A stretch of 33,459 nucleotides of DNA from assembly GCA_026394215.1 (NCBI GenBank), contig JAPKYR010000159.1, positions 1-33,459 on the forward strand. Reading direction: 5' to 3'. The number at the start of each line of letters is the position of its first letter. The first letter of the stretch is position 1. A program made the position numbers and the translations under genes. The notes below the pieces were generated by a model. That model was not told the DNA's origin. It searched no databases and saw nothing but the letters and a program-made list of their open reading frames with translations. Shown in pieces: positions 15,112 through 23,669 of the stretch. The stretch comes from a bacterium. Lineage in GTDB: Bacteria; JAJVIF01; JAPKYR01.

Positions 15112-15231
15112 GTTTATTGAATTACGGATGCAAATCATCATAAATCAAGTTCAACCCTTATCCATAATTAAAGAAGATATTAATGTAATTTAGCAGGCTT
15201 TAAAGCTGCTCTGGAAGGAGCTTCTTTCTGC

Positions 15232-16347
15232 GTGGCTTCAACAAAGGGTCAGAATAAACCTTCGAGCTCGTCGAAGTCCGGGAAAAAAGTCAGCAAAAAT
15301 GACAAGGCGCGCGCCTTAGCCTTCAGGCGCGGCGCGACAACTGTCATTGTCCTCGTTATCCTTGCCCTGATTGGCTATGGGGGTTACTCCATCTGGAATT
15401 TTTTCGGACGCCCGGGTATCCCTTTGATTCCGGTTACCGAACGCACCGTATGTGTCGAACTCTATTTCTACGATAACGCGGTCGCATTCCTGGTCCCTGT
15501 GCATAGGAATATCACGCTAGAACAAGGCGAAAACCTGACCGACCGCGCTGTAAAGGAATGGGCGACAGGACCCGATGATCCTTACCTCGCGCGTATTTAT
15601 CCCGCGAATATCCCCGTCCCCGGCGTGACTACCAGCGGGGATGTCGCGATTGTAGATTTCCCGGCGGAAATAGCCGCGCACATGAGTGGCACGAGGCGTG
15701 AAACCGACCTTTTCGACGCCCTTACACTTACAGTCGCCGCAGCCGGTGAATGCGGTTCAGTCAGGATCACAATCGATGGTGCGCCTCAGGACGTCACTCC
15801 GGAAGGAATCGACCTTACTGAGCCCTTGAAACCACCGCTATATATAAACCGGGTTTCGGATTCCGGAATCGAAGGCGAATCGAAATGGGTGCCATCATGG
15901 TTCCTTGATTCATCCGGGCGATACCTTCTGCCGCTCTCAATCGAGACCCCTATCGACGCGGAAGACGCAAGTGTCGCGGTTGAAAAATTACTTGGCGATC
16001 CCCCGCGGCTTACGTATCCCCCTCCGAATCCGATCGCCCCGAATGGGTACCGCCTCGAGCGTCTGGTTGTCGAGAACGGAATCGGAAATGTCGACATTAC
16101 CGTGCCTTCCGCCGAAACCGCATTCATGAATTATGACGTCAACACCTTCCGGCGCGCCGTGTACCTCACTCTGAAAGCATGCTGCGGCGTAACTGATATA
16201 AATATCAAATTGAACGGACGCGACCTTACCGATTATCTGCGTTTCGGCAACCTGGCTCCGGTCTCTAATGAGACATGCTGGAATCTGGAATATTCGACTC
16301 AGGTCCCGGATACCGGTATAAATTCAACTTCGGGAGACAGCGTGTGA
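15232..16347 (+). CDS. Membrane-anchored double GerMN protein
   Basis: This 371-residue protein has a Lys/Ser-rich cytoplasmic tail (1-34), one transmembrane helix (TTVIVLVILALIGYGGYSIWNFF) and two extracytoplasmic GerMN domains (about 70-190 and 230-340). Both show the family pattern: ELYFYD...LTDRAVKEWATGP and LFDALTLTVAAAGECGSVRITIDG in the first, and VAVEKLLGDPP with FRRAVYLTLKACCGVTDINIKLNG in the second. GerMN domains occur in cell-wall and spore germination proteins and are thought to bind peptidoglycan-related ligands. GTG start with GGAAGGAG 11 nt upstream. Its stop overlaps the start of the amidase gene (GTGA), which supports a joint role at the cell wall. Confidence 0.85.
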   Translation: MASTKGQNKPSSSSKSGKKVSKNDKARALAFRRGATTVIVLVILALIGYGGYSIWNFFGRPGIPLIPVTERTVCVELYFYDNAVAFLVPVHRNITLEQGENLTDRAVKEWATGPDDPYLARIYPANIPVPGVTTSGDVAIVDFPAEIAAHMSGTRRETDLFDALTLTVAAAGECGSVRITIDGAPQDVTPEGIDLTEPLKPPLYINRVSDSGIEGESKWVPSWFLDSSGRYLLPLSIETPIDAEDASVAVEKLLGDPPRLTYPPPNPIAPNGYRLERLVVENGIGNVDITVPSAETAFMNYDVNTFRRAVYLTLKACCGVTDINIKLNGRDLTDYLRFGNLAPVSNETCWNLEYSTQVPDTGINSTSGDSV

Positions 16348-18536
16348 CAAAAAAGCCGGCGATACATGCTTTTTTCATCGCCCTGCTAAGCGTCATGCTT
16401 TTGCTTGCTTCCTCCACGATTTTGCATGCTGAAACGGTTACATTCGGCGGAACAGTCTGTGCTCACCCGTATATTTCAAGAGACGGAGGGATTTTTATCG
16501 CCCTCTCCGATATTGAAAGCCGCCTTGGAGTCAATTCGCTTTACGACGGTACCCGCCTGATTCTTGGCGGGACTATCCACGGTACAATCGTTGTCGATCC
16601 CAATTCCCACACATTAAACATTGGTAACAATGGAATAGATTTCAGGCACAATCTTATTTACGAAAATGGAGAATGGTATGCACCAGAAGAATTTATCAGT
16701 AAGGCACTCGGCGTCACATCAAAGATGGACGTTGAAAGCGGGGATTTATTCCTTTATCCGCTGGTTGTTTCAATAAGCCCCTGCGGCAATTACGTGCAAA
16801 TTGAATCATCGATCGCCCCCGTTTATCAGGCTTTTGAATTAGCCGACCCTCCCCGGCGCGTAATCGATATCTCAGGCTCATATCTCGATGGCGATACCCT
16901 TGCGGTTAATGGGACAGACATCGGAGTAAGCGGAGTGAGACAACTTCGCGCAAGCCAATGGCAGGACGATCCTCCCATTGTCAGGGTCGTTTTCGAATGG
17001 GCTTCCGATCCCGCACCCGGCCATACGGTTTTCCCCGACAACAAAAGCCTTTCGGTCCTTATCGGCAGCAATATTACCGGCGCCACCCCATGTTCCGATA
17101 TAAATATCCTCCATCAGCCCATGGATCCTGTAAATCCACCTGCACCGGTCATTCCCGATCCCAATCCCAACCCTGTCCCTGTCGATCCCCCTTCGAATCC
17201 CGATGTTGATATCCAACAGGGTCCTGAAGTTCGGCCTGATAATGAGGTTGTCGAGCCGGCTGGAAATCCATTGTTCCAAAACCCGCTCGTGAATCCCCCT
17301 ATCAGTCCACCTGCACCTATACCGATCGAAGTTCCCCCGGCTCCGGTCGTTCCGGTCGAGAATCCTGTCCCTGCCAATCCTGATAACGGCGATAATATCC
17401 CGTTGTCGCAACTCGGATGGGATGTCGCGTTCGAGATGAATCCCGAGGGCGAGATAACGGCGACCATCACAGCGCCGGCGTTTCAGGAAGTCAGCGATTT
17501 CACAATCGCCGGCGACGGGATGCGGATCGTACTGGATCTGAAAGGCACTGTCCTTCAGGGTCATGGAGAACGAAATTTAACCGGCCTTGGTGAAATTTCC
17601 GGACTTCGTATCGGGCAATTCGATGAGAATACCACCAGGATTGTATTCGATATGGGCCGTGTGGTCGCATATGATCTTCAGTCCGATCCCGCTGCAGGAA
17701 AAATTATCGTCAGACTCCTGAAAGGCGATTTAATCGGAAAAACAATCTGTATCGATCCCGGACATGGCGGTCGGGATTCCGGAGCCGAAGGTCCAACAGT
17801 CAATGAAAAGGACCTCAATCTCGAGATGGCGATGTACCTTAAGGAGTACCTTGAGGAGCAGGGCGCGCACATTATTATGACTCGCACCGCAGACGAATAC
17901 ATAACGCTTCCGAGCAGAATAAGTATCGCGCGCCAGTCCCCGGTCGATATGTATGTCTGCATCCATAATAATTCTACTGAGGAACCAACCGCGTTGCAGG
18001 GATCGTTATTCCTTTTTAGCGACGAAAATTTCATGCCGCTCTACCGGCTTGTGCATCGCGGAGTCGCTGCGCGGACGGGTGTACCGGGACTTGGCCCGGT
18101 CGAGGATGAGCGCGGATTGTACATTCTAAGGCAAGCCGATGGCATTCCGGTGGTTTTCGTCGAGGGAGGGTTCATGACTAACCCGGTCGATTACGCGCGC
18201 CTGACCGACTCATCGCGCCTTTACTCAAAAAATATCATGCTCGGGGTTATGGACGGAATTCTCGCGTACTATTCCGGTCGCGACCTTCCAGCAGTCAAGT
18301 ATCCGGATTATGGAACCATGGTGGATGTGGGAATTTTCGACCTTGTCGGGACCCCGCTGGTGATCAACCATGACGGGGATACTGGCAGCGCATGGGATTC
18401 GGTCCCGCTGGAGGAGACCGCATCGGACGATTCCTCGGACGAAACCTCATCAGACGATGATTCTGAAACCGACGATTCCACCGATGACGACGACTCCTAT
18501 CATCGCCTTCGGGGTCGCGGTGCATACAGGTATTGA
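16344..18536 (+). CDS. N-acetylmuramoyl-L-alanine amidase (AMIN/Amidase_3)
   Basis: This 730-residue exported enzyme cuts the amide bond between N-acetylmuramic acid and L-alanine in peptidoglycan. Order: signal peptide to about residue 29, a copper-amine-oxidase-N-like domain (FGGTVC...LALSDIESRLG), an AMIN domain (about 150-230), a Pro/Asn-rich linker, a second AMIN domain (about 370-460), and Amidase_3 (about 465-650). Zinc ligands are seen: H in DPGHGG, E in NEKDLNLEMA, H in CIHNNS; the catalytic E is in VFVEGGFMTN. The tail is an Asp/Ser/Thr-rich acidic run ending YHRLRGRGAYRY, which is unusual. I start at GTG 16344: it overlaps the upstream TGA by 4 nt, has CGGGAG upstream, and gives a proper signal peptide. 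Confidence 0.9.
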   Translation: MTKKPAIHAFFIALLSVMLLLASSTILHAETVTFGGTVCAHPYISRDGGIFIALSDIESRLGVNSLYDGTRLILGGTIHGTIVVDPNSHTLNIGNNGIDFRHNLIYENGEWYAPEEFISKALGVTSKMDVESGDLFLYPLVVSISPCGNYVQIESSIAPVYQAFELADPPRRVIDISGSYLDGDTLAVNGTDIGVSGVRQLRASQWQDDPPIVRVVFEWASDPAPGHTVFPDNKSLSVLIGSNITGATPCSDINILHQPMDPVNPPAPVIPDPNPNPVPVDPPSNPDVDIQQGPEVRPDNEVVEPAGNPLFQNPLVNPPISPPAPIPIEVPPAPVVPVENPVPANPDNGDNIPLSQLGWDVAFEMNPEGEITATITAPAFQEVSDFTIAGDGMRIVLDLKGTVLQGHGERNLTGLGEISGLRIGQFDENTTRIVFDMGRVVAYDLQSDPAAGKIIVRLLKGDLIGKTICIDPGHGGRDSGAEGPTVNEKDLNLEMAMYLKEYLEEQGAHIIMTRTADEYITLPSRISIARQSPVDMYVCIHNNSTEEPTALQGSLFLFSDENFMPLYRLVHRGVAARTGVPGLGPVEDERGLYILRQADGIPVVFVEGGFMTNPVDYARLTDSSRLYSKNIMLGVMDGILAYYSGRDLPAVKYPDYGTMVDVGIFDLVGTPLVINHDGDTGSAWDSVPLEETASDDSSDETSSDDDSETDDSTDDDDSYHRLRGRGAYRY

Positions 18537-18553
18537 ATGATCTACTACTTGCA

Positions 18554-19996
18554 CTACCTGATTCCCATCTTTTTCCAGTCCCCTTTCATAAACAGATACA
18601 AATAAACCGTGCACTCTATCGACGCAGACACCGCCATCGCGAGCCATACGCCCCATTCCTCCAATCCGGTATATGTGGACAAAAAATACGCAAGCGGCAA
18701 TCTGATAATCCAGTTGCCGATTAAATGCGCGCCCAGAGGACGCATGCTGTCTCCTGCTCCACGCAAACATCCGACAAATACAAAACCGGACTGGAAAATC
18801 TGCGTGATCGCGTTTATTCGAAGGTACCAGCTTCCGGATTGTATTACCGATGGATCCGTGTTGAACGCCCCGACGATCTTGTCCGGTATCAGCAAAAACA
18901 GGAGGGAGATAATTACCATCAGAGACAACCCGGACTTCCACGCGGACCATGCCGCCTGCTCGGCTCGTTCAGGATTCCCCGCGCCAAGGTTCTGCCCGAC
19001 CATAGTCCCTGTCGCGGTGAATAATCCCATCAGAGGAATAAACCCTATCGCTTCGGAGCTGAATCCTACCCCAAGCGAAGCCTGCGCGACAGTCGGGAGA
19101 TAGGTATAGGAAAGAATCCTGTACAAAAACAGGACATTTATATTTCGCGACAGTGTTTGAATGCTGTTCGGGATGCCCAGCCTTAAAATCGCCTGAAACT
19201 CGTTTAAATACGGGCGGAAATCCTGAATCCTTATTTTCATCCTGTATTTTCCGGACATCAGGAAAACCAAAATTATAAGTGTGCCAAGACCCCTTGCGAT
19301 AGTTGACCCGATCGCTGACCCCGCAATTCCAAGCTCCGGCGCTCCCCATTTACCATAGATCAGCATGTAGTTCAGAAGTATATTAACCGCGTTCGTAAAT
19401 ATCATAATAAATAATGGGGTGACCGTATCACCAAGCCCCTGCATAATGGAGACTCCGAGATATAAAAGAAAAAAAAGCGGCATGAAATCGAAAATTATCC
19501 TGGTATAGGTCATCGCGAAGTTGGTCACTCTTGGCTCGGAATTAAAAAAGCCGACAAGATTCGGAAGGAACAGTTTCGCTAGAACGATCATGATAATTCC
19601 TAATATCAACCCGATCATCAGCGTGTGCGACGCCGACCTTCTGGCATGCTCTTCGCGTCCGGCGCCGGTGTGCTGCGATACATGCGTAATCGTCGCGAAC
19701 CCGACTCCGAATCCGATGGCCATCAGCAATCCGAGCAGGTTATTCGATGTGACAAGCGCTGCGAGGGCTTCCTTTGCATGTAACTTAATATGCCCGATCA
19801 TCACGATATCGGCGATACCGATCGCAAGTTGAAGAAACTGGGACAGAATAATTGGGACGGCAAGTTTCATCGTCGTGGATAAAATCGGCCCGTGCACAAG
19901 GTCGAGCCTTTTATTGTTTTTTTCCGGACCTGAATCCTTTTGAATATTTATTGTATTGTTACTCGCCATATCGTAATGCGGACTTTCAGTCTGCAT
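18554..19996 (-). CDS. MATE family efflux transporter
   Basis: This 480-residue inner-membrane protein has about 12 transmembrane helices in two similar halves, as in NorM-type multidrug and toxin extrusion proteins that use H+ or Na+ gradients. The N-terminal half opens with GPILSTTMKLAVPIILSQFLQLAIGIADIVMIGHI, the family signature; each half has the long hydrophobic helices and charged loops expected. Residues 1-30 are a hydrophilic extension. A GGAAG precedes the first ATG by about 10 nt; a second ATG at residue 10 (19969) has no SD. Its substrate cannot be inferred. It converges with the amidase gene 18 nt away. No regulator is adjacent. Confidence 0.9.
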   Translation of the reverse strand: MQTESPHYDMASNNTINIQKDSGPEKNNKRLDLVHGPILSTTMKLAVPIILSQFLQLAIGIADIVMIGHIKLHAKEALAALVTSNNLLGLLMAIGFGVGFATITHVSQHTGAGREEHARRSASHTLMIGLILGIIMIVLAKLFLPNLVGFFNSEPRVTNFAMTYTRIIFDFMPLFFLLYLGVSIMQGLGDTVTPLFIMIFTNAVNILLNYMLIYGKWGAPELGIAGSAIGSTIARGLGTLIILVFLMSGKYRMKIRIQDFRPYLNEFQAILRLGIPNSIQTLSRNINVLFLYRILSYTYLPTVAQASLGVGFSSEAIGFIPLMGLFTATGTMVGQNLGAGNPERAEQAAWSAWKSGLSLMVIISLLFLLIPDKIVGAFNTDPSVIQSGSWYLRINAITQIFQSGFVFVGCLRGAGDSMRPLGAHLIGNWIIRLPLAYFLSTYTGLEEWGVWLAMAVSASIECTVYLYLFMKGDWKKMGIR

Positions 19997-20118
19997 ATCT
20001 ACTCAACTTCCAGCCTGCATCAATCCCCAATATACAAAAAATACCGGATACCCACCACGGGCAATTTTCCCGGTAGCCAGTTTATTGTACCATTATCTTC
20101 CAAGTTCAATTGTGGTTA

Positions 20119-20826
20119 CTAAAATTCCGGAAGCGATATGTATTCCGCGATAATATCCGCGCCGTTCGACGTCCCTATCCTGTCCGCGCCCGCGCTTAAC
20201 ATCATCTCGAAATCCGCCCTTGTGTGGATTCCACCCGACGCTTTGATCGCGACACGTCCCTGCGACGACGCCTGTAGTAATTGCAGATCCGATACAGTCG
20301 CTCCGCTCGGCCCTAATCCCGTAGATGTTTTCACATAATCGATCCCCGTCCTCGCAAGATGCTCGACCGCCCACCGTTTCTCGGCTTCGTTAAGATAACA
20401 ACACTCGATTATCCCCTTCAGTATTACCCGCTCCTTCCGAATCGTCTCCCTATTGTCCGCGTATATCCTGAGGTCTCTCAGCTCCCCCACAAATTCCGAG
20501 TCGTTGCCGGATTTCAGGTGTGAAATATTAACGACAAAATCGATTTCCTCGCACCCGCGATCGATCAGGTCCTTCACCGCCTGGATTTTCGTATGGCGGA
20601 TTGCGAACCCGAGCGGAAAACCGACCACCGATCCCACACGGGTTTCAGTTTCGATGCAGTACATCGACGCCAGCGAGACATACATGGGCGGGACAAACAG
20701 CGCCTTGAATTTCCTTTTTGAATTTTCGTTCAGCCACTGCTTGTAAGTCGATTCCGGAAGCTCCGGACGCAGGAGAGTCTGGTCAATCAAAGCTGCGGCT
20801 TCATCGCTTGTTGTGGGTAATTTCAT
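20119..20826 (-). CDS. deoC: Deoxyribose-phosphate aldolase
   Basis: DeoC cleaves 2-deoxy-D-ribose 5-phosphate to glyceraldehyde 3-phosphate and acetaldehyde in deoxynucleoside catabolism, in the cytoplasm. The 235-residue TIM barrel has the Schiff-base lysine K166 (YVKTSTG), the second active-site lysine K195 (AIKASGGI) and D96 (EIDFVVN), all in family context. Other marks are VGSVVGFPLG and the C-terminal GADRIGTSNG phosphate-binding loop. The length is normal. No other deo gene is adjacent, and the gene stands alone on the minus strand. Confidence 0.93.
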   Translation of the reverse strand: MKLPTTSDEAAALIDQTLLRPELPESTYKQWLNENSKRKFKALFVPPMYVSLASMYCIETETRVGSVVGFPLGFAIRHTKIQAVKDLIDRGCEEIDFVVNISHLKSGNDSEFVGELRDLRIYADNRETIRKERVILKGIIECCYLNEAEKRWAVEHLARTGIDYVKTSTGLGPSGATVSDLQLLQASSQGRVAIKASGGIHTRADFEMMLSAGADRIGTSNGADIIAEYISLPEF

Positions 20827-20985
20827 TCCAAAAATACCTGTCTTATACCTTTAATATCCAATGTAGTTATCGGGCCTTGAATATCGATGTCCGATCAGCT
20901 TGAGTCTGCTGTTCCAACCGATGGCAACGAATTGGGTTTCCATTAAGGGAATACTTCTTTCCCCGATCTGAACCGCTTTAATAAG

Positions 20986-21549
20986 CTATTCCTTAACCCG
21001 CTCGATATACCGTCCATCGCGGGTATCGACTTTTATTTTTTCGCCCTCGTTTACAAACAATGGCACCGAAATTTTCGCTCCGCTCTCGATTGTCGCCGGC
21101 TTTGTCCCACCCGTTGCCGTATTACCCTTCTCGCCCGGATCGGTCTTCACGACCCTTACTTCAAGAAATATCGGCGGGGTAACCTCAAGTATCTCATTCT
21201 CGTGCATCAGCACTGTCGAATTCGTATTCTCAAGCAGAAATCCCGCTCTGTCGCCCACCAATGCTTCGCTGACACCGATCTGCTCGTAATTCTCATTATC
21301 CATAAAAATGTAATTCGTGCCGTCATGATATAAGTACGACATGGTGCGGCTTTCCACACGTATATTCTCGACCTTCTCGCCAGCGCGATATGTCCGCTCC
21401 ACAATCGAACCGGTTCGAAGGTTAAGCTGCTTCACCCTCACAAACGCCGGACCCTTCCCAGGCTTTACATGCTGAAACTCGGTTATTTTCCAGAGCTGGT
21501 TATCGTACTTGAAACACGTCCCCGGCCGTAAATCATTTGTAGTAATCAT
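20986..21549 (-). CDS. efp: Translation elongation factor P
   Basis: This 187-residue protein relieves ribosome stalling at polyproline stretches. Domain I shows the modified-lysine loop PGKG (K32 in HVKPGKGPAFVRVK); domains II and III carry the usual RTYRAGEKVE, VGDRAGFLLENT and IPLFVNEGEKIKVDTRDGRYIERVK. A lysine at the tip allows modification by an EpmA-type or other enzyme; none of these is here. I start at the ATG at 21549 (MITTNDLRPG), the family start. The frame is open upstream, but a promoter lies there: -35 TTGCAG and -10 TATACT. GAGGAG lies about 10 nt before the ATG. Confidence 0.93.
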   Translation of the reverse strand: MITTNDLRPGTCFKYDNQLWKITEFQHVKPGKGPAFVRVKQLNLRTGSIVERTYRAGEKVENIRVESRTMSYLYHDGTNYIFMDNENYEQIGVSEALVGDRAGFLLENTNSTVLMHENEILEVTPPIFLEVRVVKTDPGEKGNTATGGTKPATIESGAKISVPLFVNEGEKIKVDTRDGRYIERVKE

Positions 21550-21578
21550 ATAAGGTAAATCTCCTCTACGAAGGGGAT

Positions 21579-21608
21579 AGTATATCCTTAAGGGGGCAAT
21601 ATCTGCAA
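21579..21608 (-). promoter_or_regulatory. Sigma-70-type promoter of efp
   Basis: On the minus strand: -35 TTGCAG (21603-21608), an 18-bp spacer, and -10 TATACT (21579-21584). The predicted start near 21572 leaves a leader of about 23 nt, which carries the SD. This also supports the ATG at 21549. Confidence 0.65.
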
Positions 21609-21668
21609 ATTTAATTTTCTGGTTGTTCTTCTTCACACTTGAAAATCCGTCTCGACCAACCACCCCCA

Positions 21669-21697
21669 TTGCGAACACTCCCTTTGCGTGATAACAT
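21669..21697 (+). promoter_or_regulatory. Promoter of candidate 6S RNA
   Basis: -35 TTGCGA (21669-21674), a 17-bp spacer ending in TGA, and -10 TAACAT (21692-21697), with an extended -10 TGn. The predicted start (21704-21705) falls right at the first base-paired residues of the candidate RNA. Confidence 0.5.
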
Positions 21698-21703
21698 CTA
21701 AGT

Positions 21704-21925
21704 GTCCCGGCTGTACGGTCGTAATTGAGTTTGACTCGAATACCTAACTCATGGGGACCTGTTAATGCGCGATGTGTTGAAGGCCGCTCTTGAAACGGCC
21801 CCTTAAAAGGCCAGGCGGAATCCTGATTCGCGTAAGGCTTCTAGCCCCGGCGAATGAGCCGGTCAGGACCCCACCATTGCTTGGACAGAGTCCAAACACA
21901 AGATCGGCCAGTCGGGCTTTTTTTT
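21704..21925 (+). ncRNA. Candidate 6S-like RNA
   Basis: No gene occupies this stretch on the plus strand, yet it is bounded by a promoter and a T8 tract (21918-21925). It folds into one long interrupted rod. Closing stem: CCCGGCTG (21706-21713) with CAGTCGGG (21909-21916), GGTC with GATC, then TTGaGTTTGACTC (21725-21737) with GAGTcCAAACaCAA (21888-21901). Next is a 15/15-nt open bubble (21738-21752 and 21873-21887). Then comes a terminal stem GGGGACCTG/CAGGACCCC (21753-21761 with 21864-21872), topped by hairpins such as GGCCG/CGGCC and CCGGC/GCCGG. The closing stem, large bubble and terminal stem are how 6S RNA mimics an open promoter and binds RNA polymerase. The length of about 220 nt fits. 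The assignment is by structure only; I cannot match the sequence to a known family by eye. Confidence 0.55.
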
Positions 21926-22005
21926 GAAATTTTCCGTCCTTTATGGTATTAATCTTCATCCGGATTATCCTTATCCGGAATATCTGAAAAATCCAGGAGG
22001 CTATT

Positions 22006-22338
22006 ATGGCCATTACTGAAGTTGCTTCAAACACGTTTGAGAAAGTTGTAATCGAAGCATCCAAAGAAAAACCGGTCGTTGTCGATTTCTGGGCTCCATG
22101 GTGCGGACCATGCCACATGATATCCCCAGTAGTCGAGGAACTCGACAAGGAGTACGACGGAGCGATTTCGTTCTGCAAGGTCAACACCGACGAATGCCCG
22201 GATATCGCAAGCAGGTACAATGTCATGAGCATTCCGACACTGTTGCTGATTAAAGACGGCGATGTGAAGGAAACCGTTGTCGGCGTCACTCCAAAAGCCG
22301 CTCTGAAGAAAAAATTCGATGAGCACATCGGCGACTGA
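22006..22338 (+). CDS. trxA: Thioredoxin
   Basis: This 110-residue cytoplasmic thiol-disulfide reductase has the active site WCGPC at residues 32-36 (FWAPWCGPC) and the cis-proline in SIPTLLLIKDG. The spacing and length are those of TrxA. It reduces protein disulfides using electrons from thioredoxin reductase, which is not in the window. CCAGGAGG is 7 nt before the ATG. An intrinsic terminator follows, so it is probably transcribed alone. Confidence 0.95.
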   Translation: MAITEVASNTFEKVVIEASKEKPVVVDFWAPWCGPCHMISPVVEELDKEYDGAISFCKVNTDECPDIASRYNVMSIPTLLLIKDGDVKETVVGVTPKAALKKKFDEHIGD

Positions 22339-22369
22339 TGCGATTTACATCTGGGAAAATCTCTCTAAC

Positions 22370-22391
22370 TGCCCGATTTCGGGCATTTTTT
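22370..22391 (+). terminator. Intrinsic terminator after trxA
   Basis: The stem TGCCCGA/TCGGGCA (22370-22376 with 22379-22385) has a short loop and is followed by six T residues. Confidence 0.85.
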
Positions 22392-22408
22392 ATATCGGAC
22401 GATAACAA

Positions 22409-23563
22409 ATGACATCCACGACCGCATATTTCGACCATGGCGCCACATCGCCCCTCCGAAATTCCGCATATGAGGCGATGAAACCGTACATGATGGAAAA
22501 ATTCGCGAATCCCGCAAGTGCGCACAGGATGGGACTCGAAGCCCGTCATGCTCTCGACTCCGCGCGGGACAGGATCGCGGATATTCTCGGCGTCGATTCG
22601 CGCGAAATTATCTTCACCAGCGGTGGAACGGAAGGCATAATTCTCTCGCTGGTTGGCGCATATATCGGAAATAAACATCGCGGCAGGCACATTCTGGTTT
22701 CTTCAATCGAACACAGCGCGACATTAACAATTCTGGATTTCCTCAAAAATGAAATGGGAGCGGAAGTCGAAACTGTCGATGTCGACCGCGACGGGATTCT
22801 CCAACTCGATGATTTTGAACGCAAACTTCGCGATGACACAGTTCTGGTAAGCGTCATGAGGGTCAATAACGAGATCGGCACAATTCAGCCGATTGAAAGA
22901 ATTTCCGAAATCTGCAAATTGGAAAATATCATCGTCCAGTCGGATTGCGTCCAGTCGTTCGGAAAGATACTCACCGATTTGAAGAAACTGGACGTCGATA
23001 TCGCGATCGCGTCATCGCACAAATTCGGCGGTCCCAGAGGCAGCGGTTTCATGTACGTCAGGCAGGGAACCTACATAAAAAATATTTGCGAGTCATCGCA
23101 CGAATTCGGGCTACGCGCCGGGACGGTAAATGTCGCGGGAGCGGTCGGGACATCGGTCGCGTTGGTCGAAGCTATCGTTGAATTACCGGGCCTTATACCC
23201 CGCCTGGCAGATTTCCGACGGCAACTCCTCTACTGCATCAATAACACCGCCTCCGACGCAAGCATCAACGGTTCATCCGATCACTGCATACCGTCGACAC
23301 TGAACGTACATCTCCCCGGATGCGAGGGTGAGGTGCTTGTCCAGGCGCTTGATATGGATGGCATCGAAGCGGGCGCTGGATCGGCATGCCATTCAGGCGC
23401 GAACGAGCCGAGTCACGTTCTGACGGCGATGGGTCGCAGCCGTCTTGAGGCATTGAGCAATTTAAGGCTGAGCATGGGATACACGACCATACAGGAAGAG
23501 GTTGACAGGTTTATAAAAGTATTTCCCGGGGTATATGGGAGAGTGAGGGGGACAGACAAGTAA
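22409..23563 (+). CDS. Cysteine desulfurase (NifS/IscS family)
   Basis: This 384-residue PLP enzyme removes sulfur from cysteine as a persulfide for iron-sulfur cluster and thiolated cofactor synthesis. The PLP lysine is K205 in SSHKFGGPRG and the active cysteine is C327 in AGSACHSGANEPSHVL. The N terminus YFDHGATSPLRNSAYEAM and the SGGTEG motif fit aminotransferase class V. The loop around C327 is of the longer IscS/NifS type. No iscU, iscA or nifU gene is adjacent, so the acceptor protein is elsewhere. Thioredoxin upstream might help regenerate it, but the genes are separated by a terminator. Confidence 0.92.
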   Translation: MTSTTAYFDHGATSPLRNSAYEAMKPYMMEKFANPASAHRMGLEARHALDSARDRIADILGVDSREIIFTSGGTEGIILSLVGAYIGNKHRGRHILVSSIEHSATLTILDFLKNEMGAEVETVDVDRDGILQLDDFERKLRDDTVLVSVMRVNNEIGTIQPIERISEICKLENIIVQSDCVQSFGKILTDLKKLDVDIAIASSHKFGGPRGSGFMYVRQGTYIKNICESSHEFGLRAGTVNVAGAVGTSVALVEAIVELPGLIPRLADFRRQLLYCINNTASDASINGSSDHCIPSTLNVHLPGCEGEVLVQALDMDGIEAGAGSACHSGANEPSHVLTAMGRSRLEALSNLRLSMGYTTIQEEVDRFIKVFPGVYGRVRGTDK

Positions 23564-23627
23564 CCTTAGCTTTCCAATCTTGAAGGATTTCAGCTAAAAA
23601 CTTGCCTAAATAATATTTTAGTAGTAG

Positions 23628-23633
23628 TATAAT
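23628..23633 (+). promoter_or_regulatory. -10 box of second R-M module
   Basis: A perfect TATAAT with TTGCCT (23602-23607) 20 bp upstream, about 37 nt before the nuclease ATG. The spacing is longer than usual, so the -35 is doubtful. Confidence 0.5.
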
Positions 23634-23669
23634 TTTTAGAGTTCAGAGAAGGATGAAATTTAAGGGAAA

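Noticed and set aside
16275-16343. Upstream ATG for the amidase
   Set aside because: It lies within the GerMN coding region, gives no signal peptide at the N terminus, and lacks an SD. The GTG at 16344 has both.
16878-17564. Minus-strand open frame of 228 codons
   Set aside because: It is antisense to the amidase gene and consists of repeated Arg/Ile/Gly-rich text from codons of the Pro-rich linker.
21762-22328. Minus-strand open frame of 188 codons across trxA
   Set aside because: It is antisense to the thioredoxin gene and the candidate RNA. The translation is low-complexity and shows no recognisable protein.
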